Assembly: GCA_905178155.1 (NCBI GenBank)
Contig: CAJINV010000001.1
Span: 1,849,904-1,913,903, forward strand
Direction: 5' to 3'
Source of the DNA: Amoebophrya sp. A120
Taxonomy: Eukaryota; Sar; Dinophyceae; Syndiniales; Amoebophryaceae
Length of the DNA: 64,000 bases
In this document: positions 32,417 through 45,300 of the stretch, in pieces
Layout of the letters: the number at the start of each line of letters is the position of its first letter
Numbering within the stretch: the first letter of the stretch is position 1
Notes under the pieces: generated by a model
Seen by the model: the letters and a program-made list of their open reading frames with translations, nothing else
Database searches by the model: none
What the model was told of the DNA's origin: nothing
Translations under genes and position numbers: made by a program

Positions 32417-34089
32417 TTTCCTTATCCTTGTTCTGTCGTGGGCTCCTTGTTCTCACGGGCGGGCACTCAGGGTGTGATTTGCACACTTTGACTGGCTCGT
32501 CGTGCAGCGGTACAACCTGACAACAAAGTTGTCAACACCGTCACAAGAACTAGGCGCACTTTGCGGCCGCTCAATCGCTCTCGCCTTTGTCTACTCACAC
32601 TCACATTGCTCAAGATGAGGGTTCGCAACAAGAGTAACCGCAACCGCATGGTAGATCTTTCCGAGCTTCTCAGAACGGAAGACACGCAATACAGTTTCAC
32701 TTTTTGCTTTCGGTTGTTGTACAACTCGCAGGCACGTTTTCAGGAACTAAGAGACACCCAATTGATGCCTTGCCCTTCGGGCGGTCTTGTTCCTCCGCTG
32801 GAAAGTCTCTGCTCACGCGCACAAGATATCCCGCTCGAGTGCCAGGACCAATACACAGTGAGTCGCTCCGCCTTTGTTGTACGGAGAACGCGAACAGGAG
32901 TACGACCAGAGGCCCATGGCTGTGGTGATGGACAAGCCTGCAGATTGCGGCCGTTCAGATATCCAAACGTGCTGGCGCCAAAGTTTTACTACGCAGTCGT
33001 ACAAATTGATAGAGATTCGGCGAAACTACAACTGGTGGTCGTCCCCCTGAGAATTTAGCCACATTTCATCTGGCAGTGCTGCATATTTTTGGCATCGCTG
33101 CTTTCCGTTTTGCTTTCAATGGTTGCACTTGCCAAGCGTGGTGGTATTACCGATATAATCCTGCCGATGAAACGTAAGCTGCGAGACGTTAAAACTAGAA
33201 GTGCAAAGAGAGATTTCAAATTTTGGAATAACTCCCGCGCCAGAACGACTCTACGCCGCCTCGCGGCTGCCTCCTTCCCTAGGATACATTCATCGAGTAG
33301 CATTTCAAAAGAAGAGCTCTCGAGTTGTTCAGCGTCTTATTTTCAACGGAGAATAATCCGACACGACTATATTAGACTTACTTATCTCGACGTTGCAGGC
33401 AAGCAGGCGAAACAACACGGAGCAGGCTCCTCGAGACGCTGGTGCTAGTGGCTACTGCACGTACACACAACTGGAAATTTTCATCTTCGCGCAAGTCACA
33501 GGCACACCAGTCACCAGGAAGCTCGCGCTAATATTCTTCGAATATTTGAAGCACTTCTGCACCTCCTCCTGTCGCTTGATTTGACGCGGAAAGAATTGTG
33601 GACGGGCAGAACATAAATGTCAAAGGGTGGTGGTACAATACTGGGAGGCTGATATGTTTCTGGTTCTGGATGGAGGTGATGTAGAGCCGAAATAATACAA
33701 CCTCCCGCAGTCATCTCCGCAGCTGCGCAAGCACTAGAACCTCGGCTCGGCGGGTCAGCCGCAGCTCCAGCTCCGGCTCCAGCTCAACATTGAGCAACAA
33801 TCACAACATAACGTACATTACTTTACAGAAAAGCAGAAGTCAGGAACTCGGTCTCGGCTCGAGGATGTAGTTTGCAGCTGTCACTATTGCTAGCACTTTC
33901 TGTTTGCGCCCGTGGCCACGACACTGACACTCTCCGATAGGTGGTGGGTACCGGAGAAGTATCAACCGCAAGTGCTGCAGAAGCAGGAAGACTGACCGCA
34001 GACCTCGAGGAGCTCCTGCAGCCTGGTTAATCCATTTATCTTTAGCACTCGTCGTCGAACCACTACAACATCTGCGATTTCTGAATTCT
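32417..34089. other. Intergenic, no supported gene
   Basis: 1.7 kb. A plus-strand frame at 32561-33058 (165 codons) is the longest but has no recognisable domain or clear splice context. A CAGCTCCAGCTCCGGCTCCA simple repeat lies near 33764. The rest is unremarkable. Confidence 0.5.
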
Positions 34090-36690
34090 TTACGGCGGGC
34101 TGCCCGCAATGACCGGCAACACGTCCTCGTCGGTTTTTGAACCCGTCCTGCTGCGCACGAGGAAGGCCTGCGCGGTGCTGCGCTCCCGCAGTTCCGAAAA
34201 CTGCCGCACTACCAATCCCTTGTCCGCCGCCTGCAGTTGCTCGACCACTTCCGCGATCTTGTCTTGCTGCGCGCGGTTCCGCGCGACGAAGTAGGCGGGC
34301 ACGAGGACGATGGACAGCACCGTGATGCCCACACAGAGCACATCCCGCACGACCAGCGGGGCGTCCGCAGAGCTCGCCGCGAAAAACAGGCCCAGCGCCA
34401 CGGCGCCGGAATGCGTGACCTGGATACTGGCAAAGGCTTCGGAAACGAACGGTGTCCCGCTGAAGACCTCGAGGAACATGGCCCGGTTGGCGGTCTCGAA
34501 GGTGGCCCGCGCGATGCCCTGCGCAATGTAGACGATATGGAAGCGTCAGGCTTGAAATCGACAAAGTTGAAATGATTTGCCATGCATAAAATGGATACGA
34601 GTTGGAAGACCAATTTCCAAGCGGCGCATGACAAATTTCCGGAGCACCGGAATCCAATTTGTCATGCTGTTTGGGCACAGACGACTGCTTTTGTCATGCT
34701 CCTTTAGCAGCTCTATCCCAAACCCTAAATAGGCCCACAATCTGCCTCGCTTGCCATCCCGGCAAGACAGGCACTTCATGCCTTGCATTTTATGCATGAC
34801 AAATCATTTCAATTTTGACGATTTCAATCCTGACAGATGCATAGACGATCAAAGCGGTGTAGTTGCTTTGCATCGGAGGTTATCCTGTGCAAAAGTATCG
34901 CACTCGAATAAATGCAAGTCCTGCATTACAAATTTTCTTCCCAAGGTAAATCCGCATGACAAATTTTCTTTCTCATGCTGAGGGAATTTGTAATGCATTT
35001 ATACGAGTACGATACTTTTGCAGTGCATAGAGGCGCGGGCTCCGGGGGCGGGGTTTTGGTCACGCCGAGCCACAGGCACAGCGGTATCACGCCCATGGCC
35101 AGGCTGGCGGCGAGGGCGGGCAGGTAGTTTTTTCCCGGCGGCGTGCAACGAACAATCAGCGTGAAACACCCGGCCGCGAGGACGGGGACCGACGCAAACA
35201 TGGCAACATACTGGTCCTCGTTGTTGAAACCTCATTTAGGTCGTTTTGTTGAGGTTTTTTCTTATATCTGCATCATGCGAAGGGGAGGGCACCGCCAAAA
35301 GCCAAAGCTATATCTACATCGTAAAACAAGAATTTTTGGAGTTGGCGCCATGGATGCCAAAAAAACGATAAACATTTATAGTACCTCGTTTGACAATATG
35401 CCGGTTCATGTAGCTCAGAACCAGCACGACGGTCCCACCAAACGTGATGTTCATGATGGACACCAGCATGACGTAGGGTGCGTCGTAAAACAGCCGCGTG
35501 ACCGAGCCAAGTGCCGCGAACATGCTCAATGCCCCGTAAGGAGCACCGTCGTCTTTTTTTGTAGCAACGACAACCCCCGCCTCTGGCGGGTCGGTGACGA
35601 GGAGCAGCAGCAACAGAGACGCAGAGGCTGTCAGGGTACCAAAAACCGCGAAGACGTCGGTTTTCTTGTCCTCCCCCAGAAGCGACAGCACGCCCCCCGC
35701 GCCGATTTTGATCAAGAATTCGAACCCGAGAAACAGCGCGCCGAAGAGCACGCCGAGTTGCAAGCCGGCCTCGTCTAACTTCTCCAGTCGGCGTTCCTGT
35801 TTAGTCATCTTCACATCCTTATCCTTCGTGCGCTCGCGGGACAGCGTCGGATCCTCCGGAAGCGAATCATTCGGGGAGGAGTTTGTCCCCGGGCTATTTG
35901 CAGCTGGCCGATTCGGAGAGGACGCAAGCAGTGGGACCGCTTCATCTTGCTGTAGAGGTGGAACTTCTTCTGACGTGCTCTCACTACTGGCACTGTGACA
36001 TCGGGAGATCGCTTCGCACGTGTTTGCGTAGAACACCCCCTTGCCGGCCCAAAAAGGCCCGAGCCCGAGCCCCGCGACGCACGCAGCCACGGTGAAAAAC
36101 GTGTCATTGGTGACAAAGCTGCCAGCACCACTCGGGGCGGCTCCCGCTTCCCAGAAAGACGAGCTGCCACCGCCACCTTCGCCGGCATTGGAAGCTGTTG
36201 TTCCCTTCGAATCTTCTTTCTTGAAATCATGATTGTGCGCCGCGAACCAGAGCAGCATGAGGTAGACCGCCTGCAGGGCGCCGCCGATGACCATGGCCTT
36301 CAGTGGGCCGACGCTCTCGACCGCCGGGACGCCGAGCACGAGCGCGGAGAGAGCAGCGGAAAGGTAAAAAACGCCGTTGCTGCCACTGCCGACCCGGTCG
36401 CCGACCAGGGAAGTCAGAATCGAGGTCGAGCAAGCGGTGCCACCGAAAATTAAACCGAACAGCAAGCTCATCCAGAAATACTGGCTCCGCAACCGGGTTT
36501 CGTCTTCCTCGGTATATTTGATTTTCGCTATTTTCGGATCATCAGGTGCAGGAGGTCCCGCTGGGCTATTTCTGTCGTCGACGACCACTGGGACATTGGC
36601 ATTGGTGTGGTCTTCGCTGATCGCCACATTCCGTGACCGCCGCTTGGCAAGGCCAGGAGAGGATCCCGGTGGGGAATCTGCTTCCTCCAT
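34090..36690 (-). CDS. UNC93-like major facilitator superfamily membrane protein
   Basis: 659 aa from ATG 36690. Exons 36690-35385, GT-AG intron (GTACTA...ATGAG), 35230-35030, element A5, 34875-34844 (micro-exon), element D2, 34530-34090. Sum 1980 nt. Multiple membrane spans: WMSLLFGLIFGGTACS, VFYLSAALSALVLGVPAV, MVIGGALQAVYLMLLWF, FFTVAACVAGLGLGPFW, LGVLFGALFLGFEFLI, ASLLLLLLVTD, then MFASVPVLAAGCFTLIV and VLCVGITVLSIVLVPAYFV. UNC93 marks are GPFWAGKGVFYANTCE and, only after both elements are removed, YIAQGIARATFETANRAMF. A disordered cytosolic loop (about 200-280) sits mid-protein. UNC93 proteins are membrane regulators or transporters; substrate unknown. Confidence 0.85.
34536..34843. mobile_element. 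Intervening TIR element D2 (family D)
   Basis: 308 bp. Ends TATGGAAGCGTCAGGCTTGA and inverted TATGCATCTGTCAGGATTGA; exact duplication gacga. Inverted CAAAGTTGAAATGATTTG and CAAATCATTTCAATTTTG arms. Removal joins LIV to YIAQGIAR. Confidence 0.9.
34881..35029. mobile_element. Intervening TIR element A5 (family A)
   Basis: 149 bp. Ends TATCCTGTGCAAAAGTATCG and inverted TATGCACTGCAAAAGTATCG; duplication gaggt/gaggc (4 of 5). Only 37 nt (34844-34880, including the duplications) separate it from D2, so removal of both leaves a micro-exon of about 32 nt. Confidence 0.9.
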
Positions 36691-37234
36691 TTTTCTGTGA
36701 GTGTGAGAACTTCCTTGATACATACAAAACTCACAGTCTTTCTTCACATGTACTTTCACAACTTCAAATTGAGATTGGTCTAGGCACTACAACTTCTAGT
36801 TGGATTTTTCTAACAGTGTGACGAGAAGACGTTTTTGTTGCGAGACAGGAGTCTCGACCACAAGCACGTGTCAACGAGTCTCTACATCAAATCTCTCTCC
36901 CTACAAATCTCTCTTCGCTTCCCTTCTACACTTACGCGCTGCCAGTGCCAACTCTCTTCATCTCTTGTGGTGCGACAACATCCTCACGGTATATGACTCA
37001 ATCGTGGGATACATGAGAAACACGCTGGGATACATGAGAAACACGGTGATATGACGCAGCTGATACAACTCGGGAACTACATGAGAAACACGAAAACAAT
37101 CCATATCGAACGAAAATCGTAAAAGAGCGAGTGCTGTTCTGACCTCATTCATTGGGCGAGGTCGTGGCGAGGTTCGTTTTCTGATCGTTGTTGTTATTCC
37201 AAAGACGCACTGTCAACATTGCCCGCTGTCTTCT
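36691..37234. other. Intergenic with a short direct repeat
   Basis: Contains two to three copies of GGGATACATGAGAAACACG at 37008-37090. No gene seen. Confidence 0.5.
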
Positions 37235-38380
37235 CTACTTGTTTAACTTCGCCCCGTCTCCACCTTCTCGTGCCGTGAGCCACTCCCGTATCACGTCCTG
37301 AATCGGTATCAACGCGTCCTCGGGTTCACAGAAAATTCCGTGCAACGCCTTTAGACACATGTGCGTCTTCTTTTCCCGCACGTTCACCAGCAAATTTGGC
37401 AAAAGCCCCCGTGCTGCCTCTGCATCCACAACCGTTTCGTTCTCCGCGATGAGGTTCAGCACGGGGAGGCGGAGCAGTTTTGCGTTTTTCTCGACATATT
37501 GCGTCAAAAGGAAACAGCTCTCCGCGCTCGCCAGGCGTATGCGGCCGTTATACTGCAAAACATCCTCCACCGCCTCCTTCCGCCTCTCCGGGTCCCGGTA
37601 CTGCTGGGCTGGGTCGCTGGCGCTGCTCGACAACAGCGCTAGGGAGGGCGCGAACCAAGCGAGCACGCGCAGGAGTTTGATCACCGGCGCCGCGGGCGGG
37701 TTCCGGATCTGCACGAGAGGCGCAACGAGTAGGAGCGACGCCAGCTCAACTGCAGAGCCTATGGCAGTTCTATCCTGTTCTTTATTTTCTTCTTTCATTT
37801 CGGCAAACGAGATTGCAACCGCGAGCGCCAGTGCCCCGCCTAGACTGGAGCCCGCCAGATGGATTTTCGCGTTTGGGTGCCAGCTCCGGACTCGTTGCAC
37901 AGCCTGGACCAAGGTGTGCACGCAACCGGGGAACTGCATGAAGCCCCGCAGCCCTTTCGCGTCGCCGTGACCGGGCAGGTCGAGGCTGTAGAAACAATAA
38001 TCGTCTTCAACGCTAGAAGTGTTGGCGGCACTTGTGCTTTGTGTACTTTCCCCGGACGTTTTCACTGCAGCTCTGGTCGCTTCAACGAAGTATTTGACAG
38101 TAGCATAACGGCCGTGAGCGTGAAGACCGTGGAAGACAAGCATCACGTGTTTGATAGCAGTATCGTATGGTGATGATTTTTGCTGTGTGGCAACAGTGCT
38201 GTCTCCCGGCGGAACTTCCTCTACTTCCACGACCTGTGGCGGCGGACGCGGCGCACTAGCAGAGGTCCAGCGATAGTAGACAAGGGATCCGGTAGGGGAG
38301 TCGGTTGCATCTTCGAACACCTTTTCCGCAGCGACCGCTACGGAGGAGGAGGAGGACGTAGAGGTGGATACCCGTGCCAT
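37235..38380 (-). CDS. Alpha/beta hydrolase, monoacylglycerol lipase-like
   Basis: 381 aa, single exon, ATG 38380. Hydrolyses an ester such as a monoglyceride or lysophospholipid. Motifs in order: HVMLVFHGLHAHGRY (oxyanion HG), DYCFYSLDLPGHGDAKGLRGF, AGSSLGGALALAVA (nucleophile Ser in GSSLGG), LLVAPLVQI, and a C-terminal His (LKALHGIFCEPED). The acid position, normally a GxxDxVV loop, reads LIAENETVVDAEAAR, so the usual Asp is replaced by Glu or lies a few residues later. The N-terminal 20 residues are Ser-rich with no signal peptide, so it is probably cytosolic or peripheral. It has no element or intron. Confidence 0.87.
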   Translation of the reverse strand: MARVSTSTSSSSSVAVAAEKVFEDATDSPTGSLVYYRWTSASAPRPPPQVVEVEEVPPGDSTVATQQKSSPYDTAIKHVMLVFHGLHAHGRYATVKYFVEATRAAVKTSGESTQSTSAANTSSVEDDYCFYSLDLPGHGDAKGLRGFMQFPGCVHTLVQAVQRVRSWHPNAKIHLAGSSLGGALALAVAISFAEMKEENKEQDRTAIGSAVELASLLLVAPLVQIRNPPAAPVIKLLRVLAWFAPSLALLSSSASDPAQQYRDPERRKEAVEDVLQYNGRIRLASAESCFLLTQYVEKNAKLLRLPVLNLIAENETVVDAEAARGLLPNLLVNVREKKTHMCLKALHGIFCEPEDALIPIQDVIREWLTAREGGDGAKLNK

Positions 38381-39313
38381 GATTTGTGATGATGTTCTTG
38401 ATGCTTCAGCTGTTCCAAGAAAGTAGCGCTATATTCTGAGCCGCTAGCACGAGCACAAACAGGTTACTTGCGTAAACACTGTAACAATTTGCGTTTGTAA
38501 ACCTAAAGCCTCCTACTTCTAGTTCTAAGTCAAAGACAGACTCTCAAATAAGAAGTAGGTGCGTATATTAGTATTACTCAGGGGGGGGGGACTGTTAGTC
38601 ATTCTTGTTTACCTTCGTTCGGATAGTGTAATAATACCGCCCTGGCCTACTTTCAGTGTGACCCTGCCGACCTTCACTGTCATTGTCCAGCTCCAGAGTC
38701 GGATCCTCGATTTTGACCGTTACTACATGGGAGATTAGAATCAACATCAGGTGGCATCGGCACACATGATAATTGCAGCAGCTGCAATATCCGCAAGGAA
38801 AGTTGCATCGGCATGCAGCGATTCTTCATGCACGCGTTTTTGGATGGTTCCTTTCTACCTTTCAATTTCTTGAAAAAAAACTTGAAACGCAATCCATTGA
38901 TTTCAATGACGTGACCGCTCCGCAGTCGTGTCGTTGCTGTAGAATAAACAACTACTTTCATCGCGGCCACAATGCTGGCTGCAATCACTAGGTTTACCAT
39001 AGAAACAAGGAAACAAGAAGACAAAAGCAAAATACTATTTCAAAGCAAGCCTGTGCAGAGACTTCAAGAACAGTAGTTGAACTGTTTCTCCGCATGATCA
39101 AACTGACTTAAGAACTAGCTGTCGTACACAGAATCAGAAACAATAAGAATAAATATACTCGAAACAGAAAAAAAAAGCTCCAATGATAATAATCGTCGTA
39201 AAAAATGCTCGTCCGTATCCGGACATGTAAGACTAAGAACTTGCAATTTACCATTCTGTATGTAGGTACTCGATCCATGATGTGACTCGTTCCAAGAAGT
39301 CAAGATCAAATGC
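38381..39313. other. Intergenic, no gene seen
   Basis: 0.9 kb, includes a G10 run at 38581-38590. Short frames only. Confidence 0.5.
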
Positions 39314-42300
39314 CTAAAACAAGCCCGTTCTCCGAAAAAGCTTCTTGGGTTTGTCGATCTCGTCACTCTCCAGCATGCGCAACGCCCGCTCCAAACGCGT
39401 TTTTTTCTTCGCCGCGCGTTCCTCCGATTCGCTCGGCGTAGTGTAAGCTGCGGCTGCACCTTGCTTTTTTGTCCCATTTTGATTTTTCCCCAGAGCAGCG
39501 TCGACCCTACTTACTGACTTGTTTTTCACCCCGCTCGTCGAACTATTTCCCCTTCTCGCAGACGACATTTTTCCCCCGGACGAAAATATCATCCCCCGAT
39601 CCGGCGGTGAGAAGTTGTTGTTTTTGTTTCCGCTTACTCTACTCGACGTGGTACCCCCGCCGCTGTTCCGCGGCCGCCTGGGGTCAACGTTTTCAACATC
39701 GGACGTCTGGGTCCCGCCCGCCCTACTCGCTGCCGCAGCTCTTGCCATTGGGTTCAGGGAGGAGGGTCCCCTGGAGCAGAAGTCATCAGAATCATCTTCA
39801 TCCACATCGGGCGTTTTCAACAGTTTTGATTTTCCGCCATTCTTTCCCCCGGTGTGGAACTTCAGCACTTCGTCCATCTGTTGCGTCCGCCAGGCAGAGA
39901 GTTGCGCTTTCAACTGATCGAGTTCCTCGCGGAGCTCGGTCGCATTCAACGACGTCTGCTCCACTTGCGAACGAAATTGCTCATCATCTTGTTCGGAGGG
40001 TTTTACCACCACTTTCGCCTGCTGCATTTTTTTTGTCCCCGATGAGGGGCTGAGCGGTTTCTGGTAAAGGTCCTGCAGGACGTTGCCGGGCGTTCGCTCT
40101 TCATACGAGTTGTTTGCTCGCGTAGAAGAAGCTGCACTTCCACCGGCGAGAGTTTTGTCTTGTTCCGCCACCGTGCCTTCATCTTCGAGACTCTGCAGGA
40201 TGTCGAAGTTGTCAAATGCTGCAGCAAAGGGGTTTTTCGTTTTCGTGGCTGCTTTCTCCGTTGAAGAAGCAGAAGAGGACGAGTGGTCTCCGGATGCCTT
40301 TCTCGGAGGGGCTCTTCTATCGCGCGATGTTCTTGATGTTTGTTCGTCACCAACGCGCGCTGTCCTGCTCGGCGACGAGGCCTGTCGCTCGCTATTCATC
40401 AGTGTCGTCCTTAGCAGCTCCAGGGCCTCCTCTGATTTATCGCAGTGCGCGATCGCGGCCCGAATCGACCGCGGGCTCGAGGACGACACGACGCGATCGC
40501 GAAGTAGCTGCGGCGACCGGCTTCGAGTCGTTGAGGAAAAGGACTGCGCTTGCTTCGCTAAATCCTCGAAGGACGGCAAGAATACTTCGGTGTTTTCACC
40601 ATTTTCATCTTCGTCGTCCAGCGCGGAAAAAGAAGTTCGTCTGTGCTTCTTGGACTGCGACTTCGTTTTCGTCTCGCCATCGACGCGGAGAGGTGAAAAT
40701 TTCGTAGTACTCTGCTGATCGTCTAGGTCGATTGCAGAAGCGGAACCAGCGAACAGGGTCCCCTGTTCCATTTGCAGGATTAAGTCGTCGATGGTCATGT
40801 CCTTCTCGATGCGCCTCTGCACCTCCGGACTTGCCTTCGATTCGTCCGACGGCGGCGAATCGGGCGGCTGCATGCCGCGGGCCTCGAACAACATCCCCTG
40901 CACGCGGGCCAGCCTGCTTTGCAGCGAAAGCAGCTCCGACCGCGGACTCAGCAGTGGCATCCACAGAAAAAAACCCATCCACATCCATTTTTTGCATAAC
41001 AAACACAGGACTTTATGTATGTTTTGCATGACAAATTGGATGTGGATGGGTGTTTTTTCCTGGATAAGTGGCGAGGATCTTCTACTCCGGGAAGTAGGGG
41101 ACGAGTGATTCTTGTTCGGGTTTGTTTCCGGCGTGGTTCCAGCCTTGTTCGTCCTCGCAGTTTGTGTTTGACTCGGTGAAGATTTAGAAGAAGTTGCCCC
41201 TGGTGCTGCAGTTGCCCTCTGCCTCTGCCTCTCCGTATCCTCCTCCTCTTTTCTTTTCGCGATCTCTACTTCAGCCAGTTCCTCTTGGACGATGCGAGAG
41301 ACTTCCTTCTGCAGAAAGTCCTGCAGGTTTTTGCTGGAAAACAAGTCTTCGTTCAGTTTTTTCCGCAGCTTGTCCACCTCGGTAGACATGGACCGTTTCG
41401 CAGTCTCTTCCGCTTCACTTGCCGTCTCCTTCCGCGTCTTCAACACCTCACGCGCGACCAGCTGCTTAATTTCGTCCTTTTTCACGATTTCTGGCACGAT
41501 TTTGGGTATCAGCTGCTCTTTCGTCTTCGCCAGAACGGATCTTTCGAGGTTCGACTCCATCGACTTCAAGTCGTGCTTCATTGCAAACTGCTTTTCGCAC
41601 TTCTTCATCATCTGCTCCTCGCTGCTCTTCACGGACTTCGTCATTCTGTCCTCGTAATTAGAAGTGATTTTTTGCATCAATTTGACCTCCAACACGCCGT
41701 CGTCCCTGTGATCGCTTGAAGTTGTACTATCCTTTACCGCCTTGTTGACCTGTACCAACGCGGAGTCCATTTTCTCGCTTAAATTCGTGATCCGGTCGTG
41801 GAGCAAGTTGGATTCCTTTTTCCAAACGACATTTTCCTCTTCCGTCGCCTGTATTCTTGCACTCGTCGAGGTCTCAATCGTATCTACCCGCTCCCGGAGC
41901 GTTTGCAACGCTCGTTCGACCTGCTTCTGCTCCGCGCTCCACTTCTCGGCGAATTGATGGGTCTGTTCTTCGTTGCCGCGTTTATTTTTCTGCATAATTT
42001 CGGAAGAAAAGTGCTGCTTGTGCTCTTCGAGTCGTTTCGCCACCTTGTCGTCGATCTCTTTTTCCAAGTGGGGCAGATTCTGCTCCACGATGACCGGACC
42101 GAGTTGGTTCGCCAGGATTTTTCGCCTTGATTCTGCTCTCTCCTCTCGTGAAGGAGACACCTCCGACGGGTCTGCACCCTTGGAAACGGATTTGCCAGCG
42201 GCTTTTGGTCCGACCAGGGAGCTAAATTTCATCACAGCGTCACCGTCTTCGGGGGACACTGCGGCGTTGCTGGCATGGCGTTCGTGGGACCCTGTAGTTT

Positions 42301-45300
42301 GAAGTGGCAAGACGGTTGATTCGAAAACGTACCTACGGCTATGAGTACAAACGTCAAGCCACAGCTCCGCCAAATTTAAAAAAAATGTAGCAAGAAAAAG
42401 CAACATGAGCATCATGTTTCTCAAAACAAATTTATTTGTTACCATCTTCGTCCGCACTAGAGGAGGACTTTTGTTCGGTCAGGGTTTTGACTTCCGTTTG
42501 AACCTGCGCGACTTCGTCCTTCTGCTGGACAATCCTATTCCCCAGATCGTTCTCGACAAACTGGATTCGCGCTAACAGATCCGCCTCCAGCGAGTTTAAC
42601 CGGGACTGCGTCAACTCGTCAACGAAAGCCAGCACGCGCCGCTCCTTCTTGGCCGCCACCGCATTGGCGATGGCCAGGGCGTCCGCTCTTTGTTGCGAAG
42701 ATTCCTCCTTCAGGGAGGCGATACCGGGAGCCGTGTCGTCGCTGCTGGTTGTACTAGCGGCGGTGGTGGAGCGTTTCTGTTGCATTCGCAATTTTTTGAG
42801 GCTTAGAGCAGGGTCAGCAGGCACCAGAGCGGAAAGGACTACATGACTCAACACACAAAACCAGGACGCCTACGATCAAGCAGCTCTACAAAAAAATTCT
42901 ACTGAAGCAACAGCAACCGATACAGAAGTGCTGCCGCAAGCGTGTTTTAGGTATAGATAGTCTCAGAAGATTATCTGTTTCCATTTTCTTTCTGAAGACG
43001 AGCAAATAAACCCTTGTTACCTTAGCCAGACCAGCGCCGTCCGCATCCTCTAAACCGGAACAAGACAATGGCAGCAGTTCTTCTTCGTTTTCAGCGTTTT
43101 CAAGTGCTGCCTTGATCCCATTCAGCTCCGCATGGTACGCTTCGACTTTTTTCACCAACTCAAGGTTTGACTTTTCGAACTCTGCCAGCTTTTTTGCAGT
43201 TGCATCACTGAGAGCAGGAGTGTCGTCTCTACTTCTCTCCGAAGCTCCTGAGCTCGTTCCGGGCGGACCTGTAATCGAAATCGTGGAAGAGGTGTTATAG
43301 GATTTAGCGTGACCACGGTAAGCATGCCCGTGGTGGACTCGTATGGACGGTTTTTGAGTGCCACTTGCAAAAAAGTGCGTTGGATTTATTTCTGGGTACT
43401 TAGGTACATGTCCATTAATCGATCAACAACAAAAAATTAAAGTTCCTATCATACCGCTCCCCTTCGCCACGGACCCGATCGCGTCTTGCCGCACCTTGGA
43501 CAAATCCTGTTGCGCTTGTGCCACCCGGTCTACTTTATCCTTCAAATCTCGCTCTTGAACGCGGACGAGATCCAGCCGTTGCGTCAGCTCGTCCAGTATG
43601 AACTGCAAAAGTATCGCACTGGTAGTAATTGCGATACAAATTAGCTCAGCATGACAAATGGAATTTGTCATGCTGTTTTGCATTGGGATGAAGATTTGTA
43701 ATGCATGATTGCGATTACTACGAGTACGATACTTTTGCACAGGATATCCAGTCGCCTGGTGACGCGCTGCATCGCGTTTGTCCCCACGAGTTCCGTTATC
43801 CAAGAAAAAAACGTTGTTAGTGTAAATTTGTGATGCGCAACATGCAAGATGATTGCGTCTGTCATGCTTGGCATGTATTGTAGGGCCCATTAAAGGGCGT
43901 TTTCATGTACTATCTGCGCATGACAGGTTTTTGCTGTCATGTTGCCAGACAGATTTGTAATGCTGTTCCTCCAAAAAAGTTAACCCTACAATGTTTTTTT
44001 CCTGGATATCCGTGCTGGGAGAAGTAGTAGACATTGGCACTGCGGCGCTGGACGGGCTCGCCCGCGGCGGAAATGACGGAGCTTGGACATCATGACGCTG
44101 CTGGCGATTTTCATCGCGTTGTGTCGTTACAGGGGACGCGCGCGGACGCCGGGAGGACTTTTTTGGAGATGTACATGGAAAACTTTTCAAGAGTAACTTC
44201 ATGGCTCACAGGTCTGCCACGTCGTAGCAAAAAGCATATCTCTCTACTAGTATTTCTGAAGTAGACATGATGCAATTTGCAACAAGAGCGTCGCGTGTAG
44301 CCGTAGCTACAAATGTGAAAGTAAAAAAACTGGATCGATGTCGTGCCACGGTCTGGTCTCTGGATACTTAACGATAAGGATAACGCGAGGAAAAAAAAAT
44401 GAAAAAAAACACGTCGCACCTCCTCTTCGCTTCCTGGTTGCAGTTCTTTGCTCTCTACTTTCTTGAACAGCAAAGAAGTTGCTTCTTGGTCTCCACCGCT
44501 ATCTTCATTCCCCGGACTGCGTGCGAACGGACTTGTCCGACCGAAAGTAAGGGCGCTCTCGTAGGAATTTTGCCGGCTTCTCGTATTGGTCGGCTGGTTT
44601 TCACCCTCCGGCCGCGGTAGACCACGGCGCTTGCTGCCCGAGGATGTTTCCTCAGTGCCCGCACTGCCGCCCGGAGAAGCCGCTACTTCCGCGTCGGCGG
44701 GCGATGACGAAGTGCTGCTCTTGTTTCCGGGTTTGTTTTTTTCTGGCGGTGGTGCGGTGGGGAGATCATTGTCAGCCGGGCTCGATTTATTGGAACCACC
44801 AAGATGCTGCCGGACGGAGCTCCCTGCGCGCCAGGTAGTTGCCTCTGCACTTTTCGGATGGCTTGTTGTCGGAGAGGACCGCGGCCGCTTTGCAGAGTTG
44901 TAAACCGAGCTTCTCTTGCTTCCGCGCTCGTGCGGAAGCAAAAGCTGCTGCTGCATGTATGGCTGTGAGGGTGACGGCTGCGGTGTGCCTCTGCTAGAAG
45001 CACTCGGACCTCCTCCGCCACTTACTGCCGTGGCCCTTGCAGCCTTTGCCCCACCTGCTCCAAGTAGCTGGCCACTCGTTTGGAGACTCTCTACTGGACT
45101 GCTCGAAGGAGGGCGCATCGTTCGCTGCCGCGAGTACTGCTCTTCCAGCGACTGTATCGACGGTATCAAATGTAAAAGTGTCTGGGTCTGGAAGAATGCT
45201 GCAACTTGTCATGAGTGAATGAATGAGTGACGCCCCCTGACGCACCTCGTCGATCCGATCGCTTCACTAGTTCTTCCTCTTTCCTGGACTGCCACGAATG

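Noticed and set aside
32561-33058. 165-codon plus-strand open frame
   Set aside because: No recognisable domain and no clear splice or start context; it opposes the strand of every supported gene. Kept only as a note in the spacer entry.
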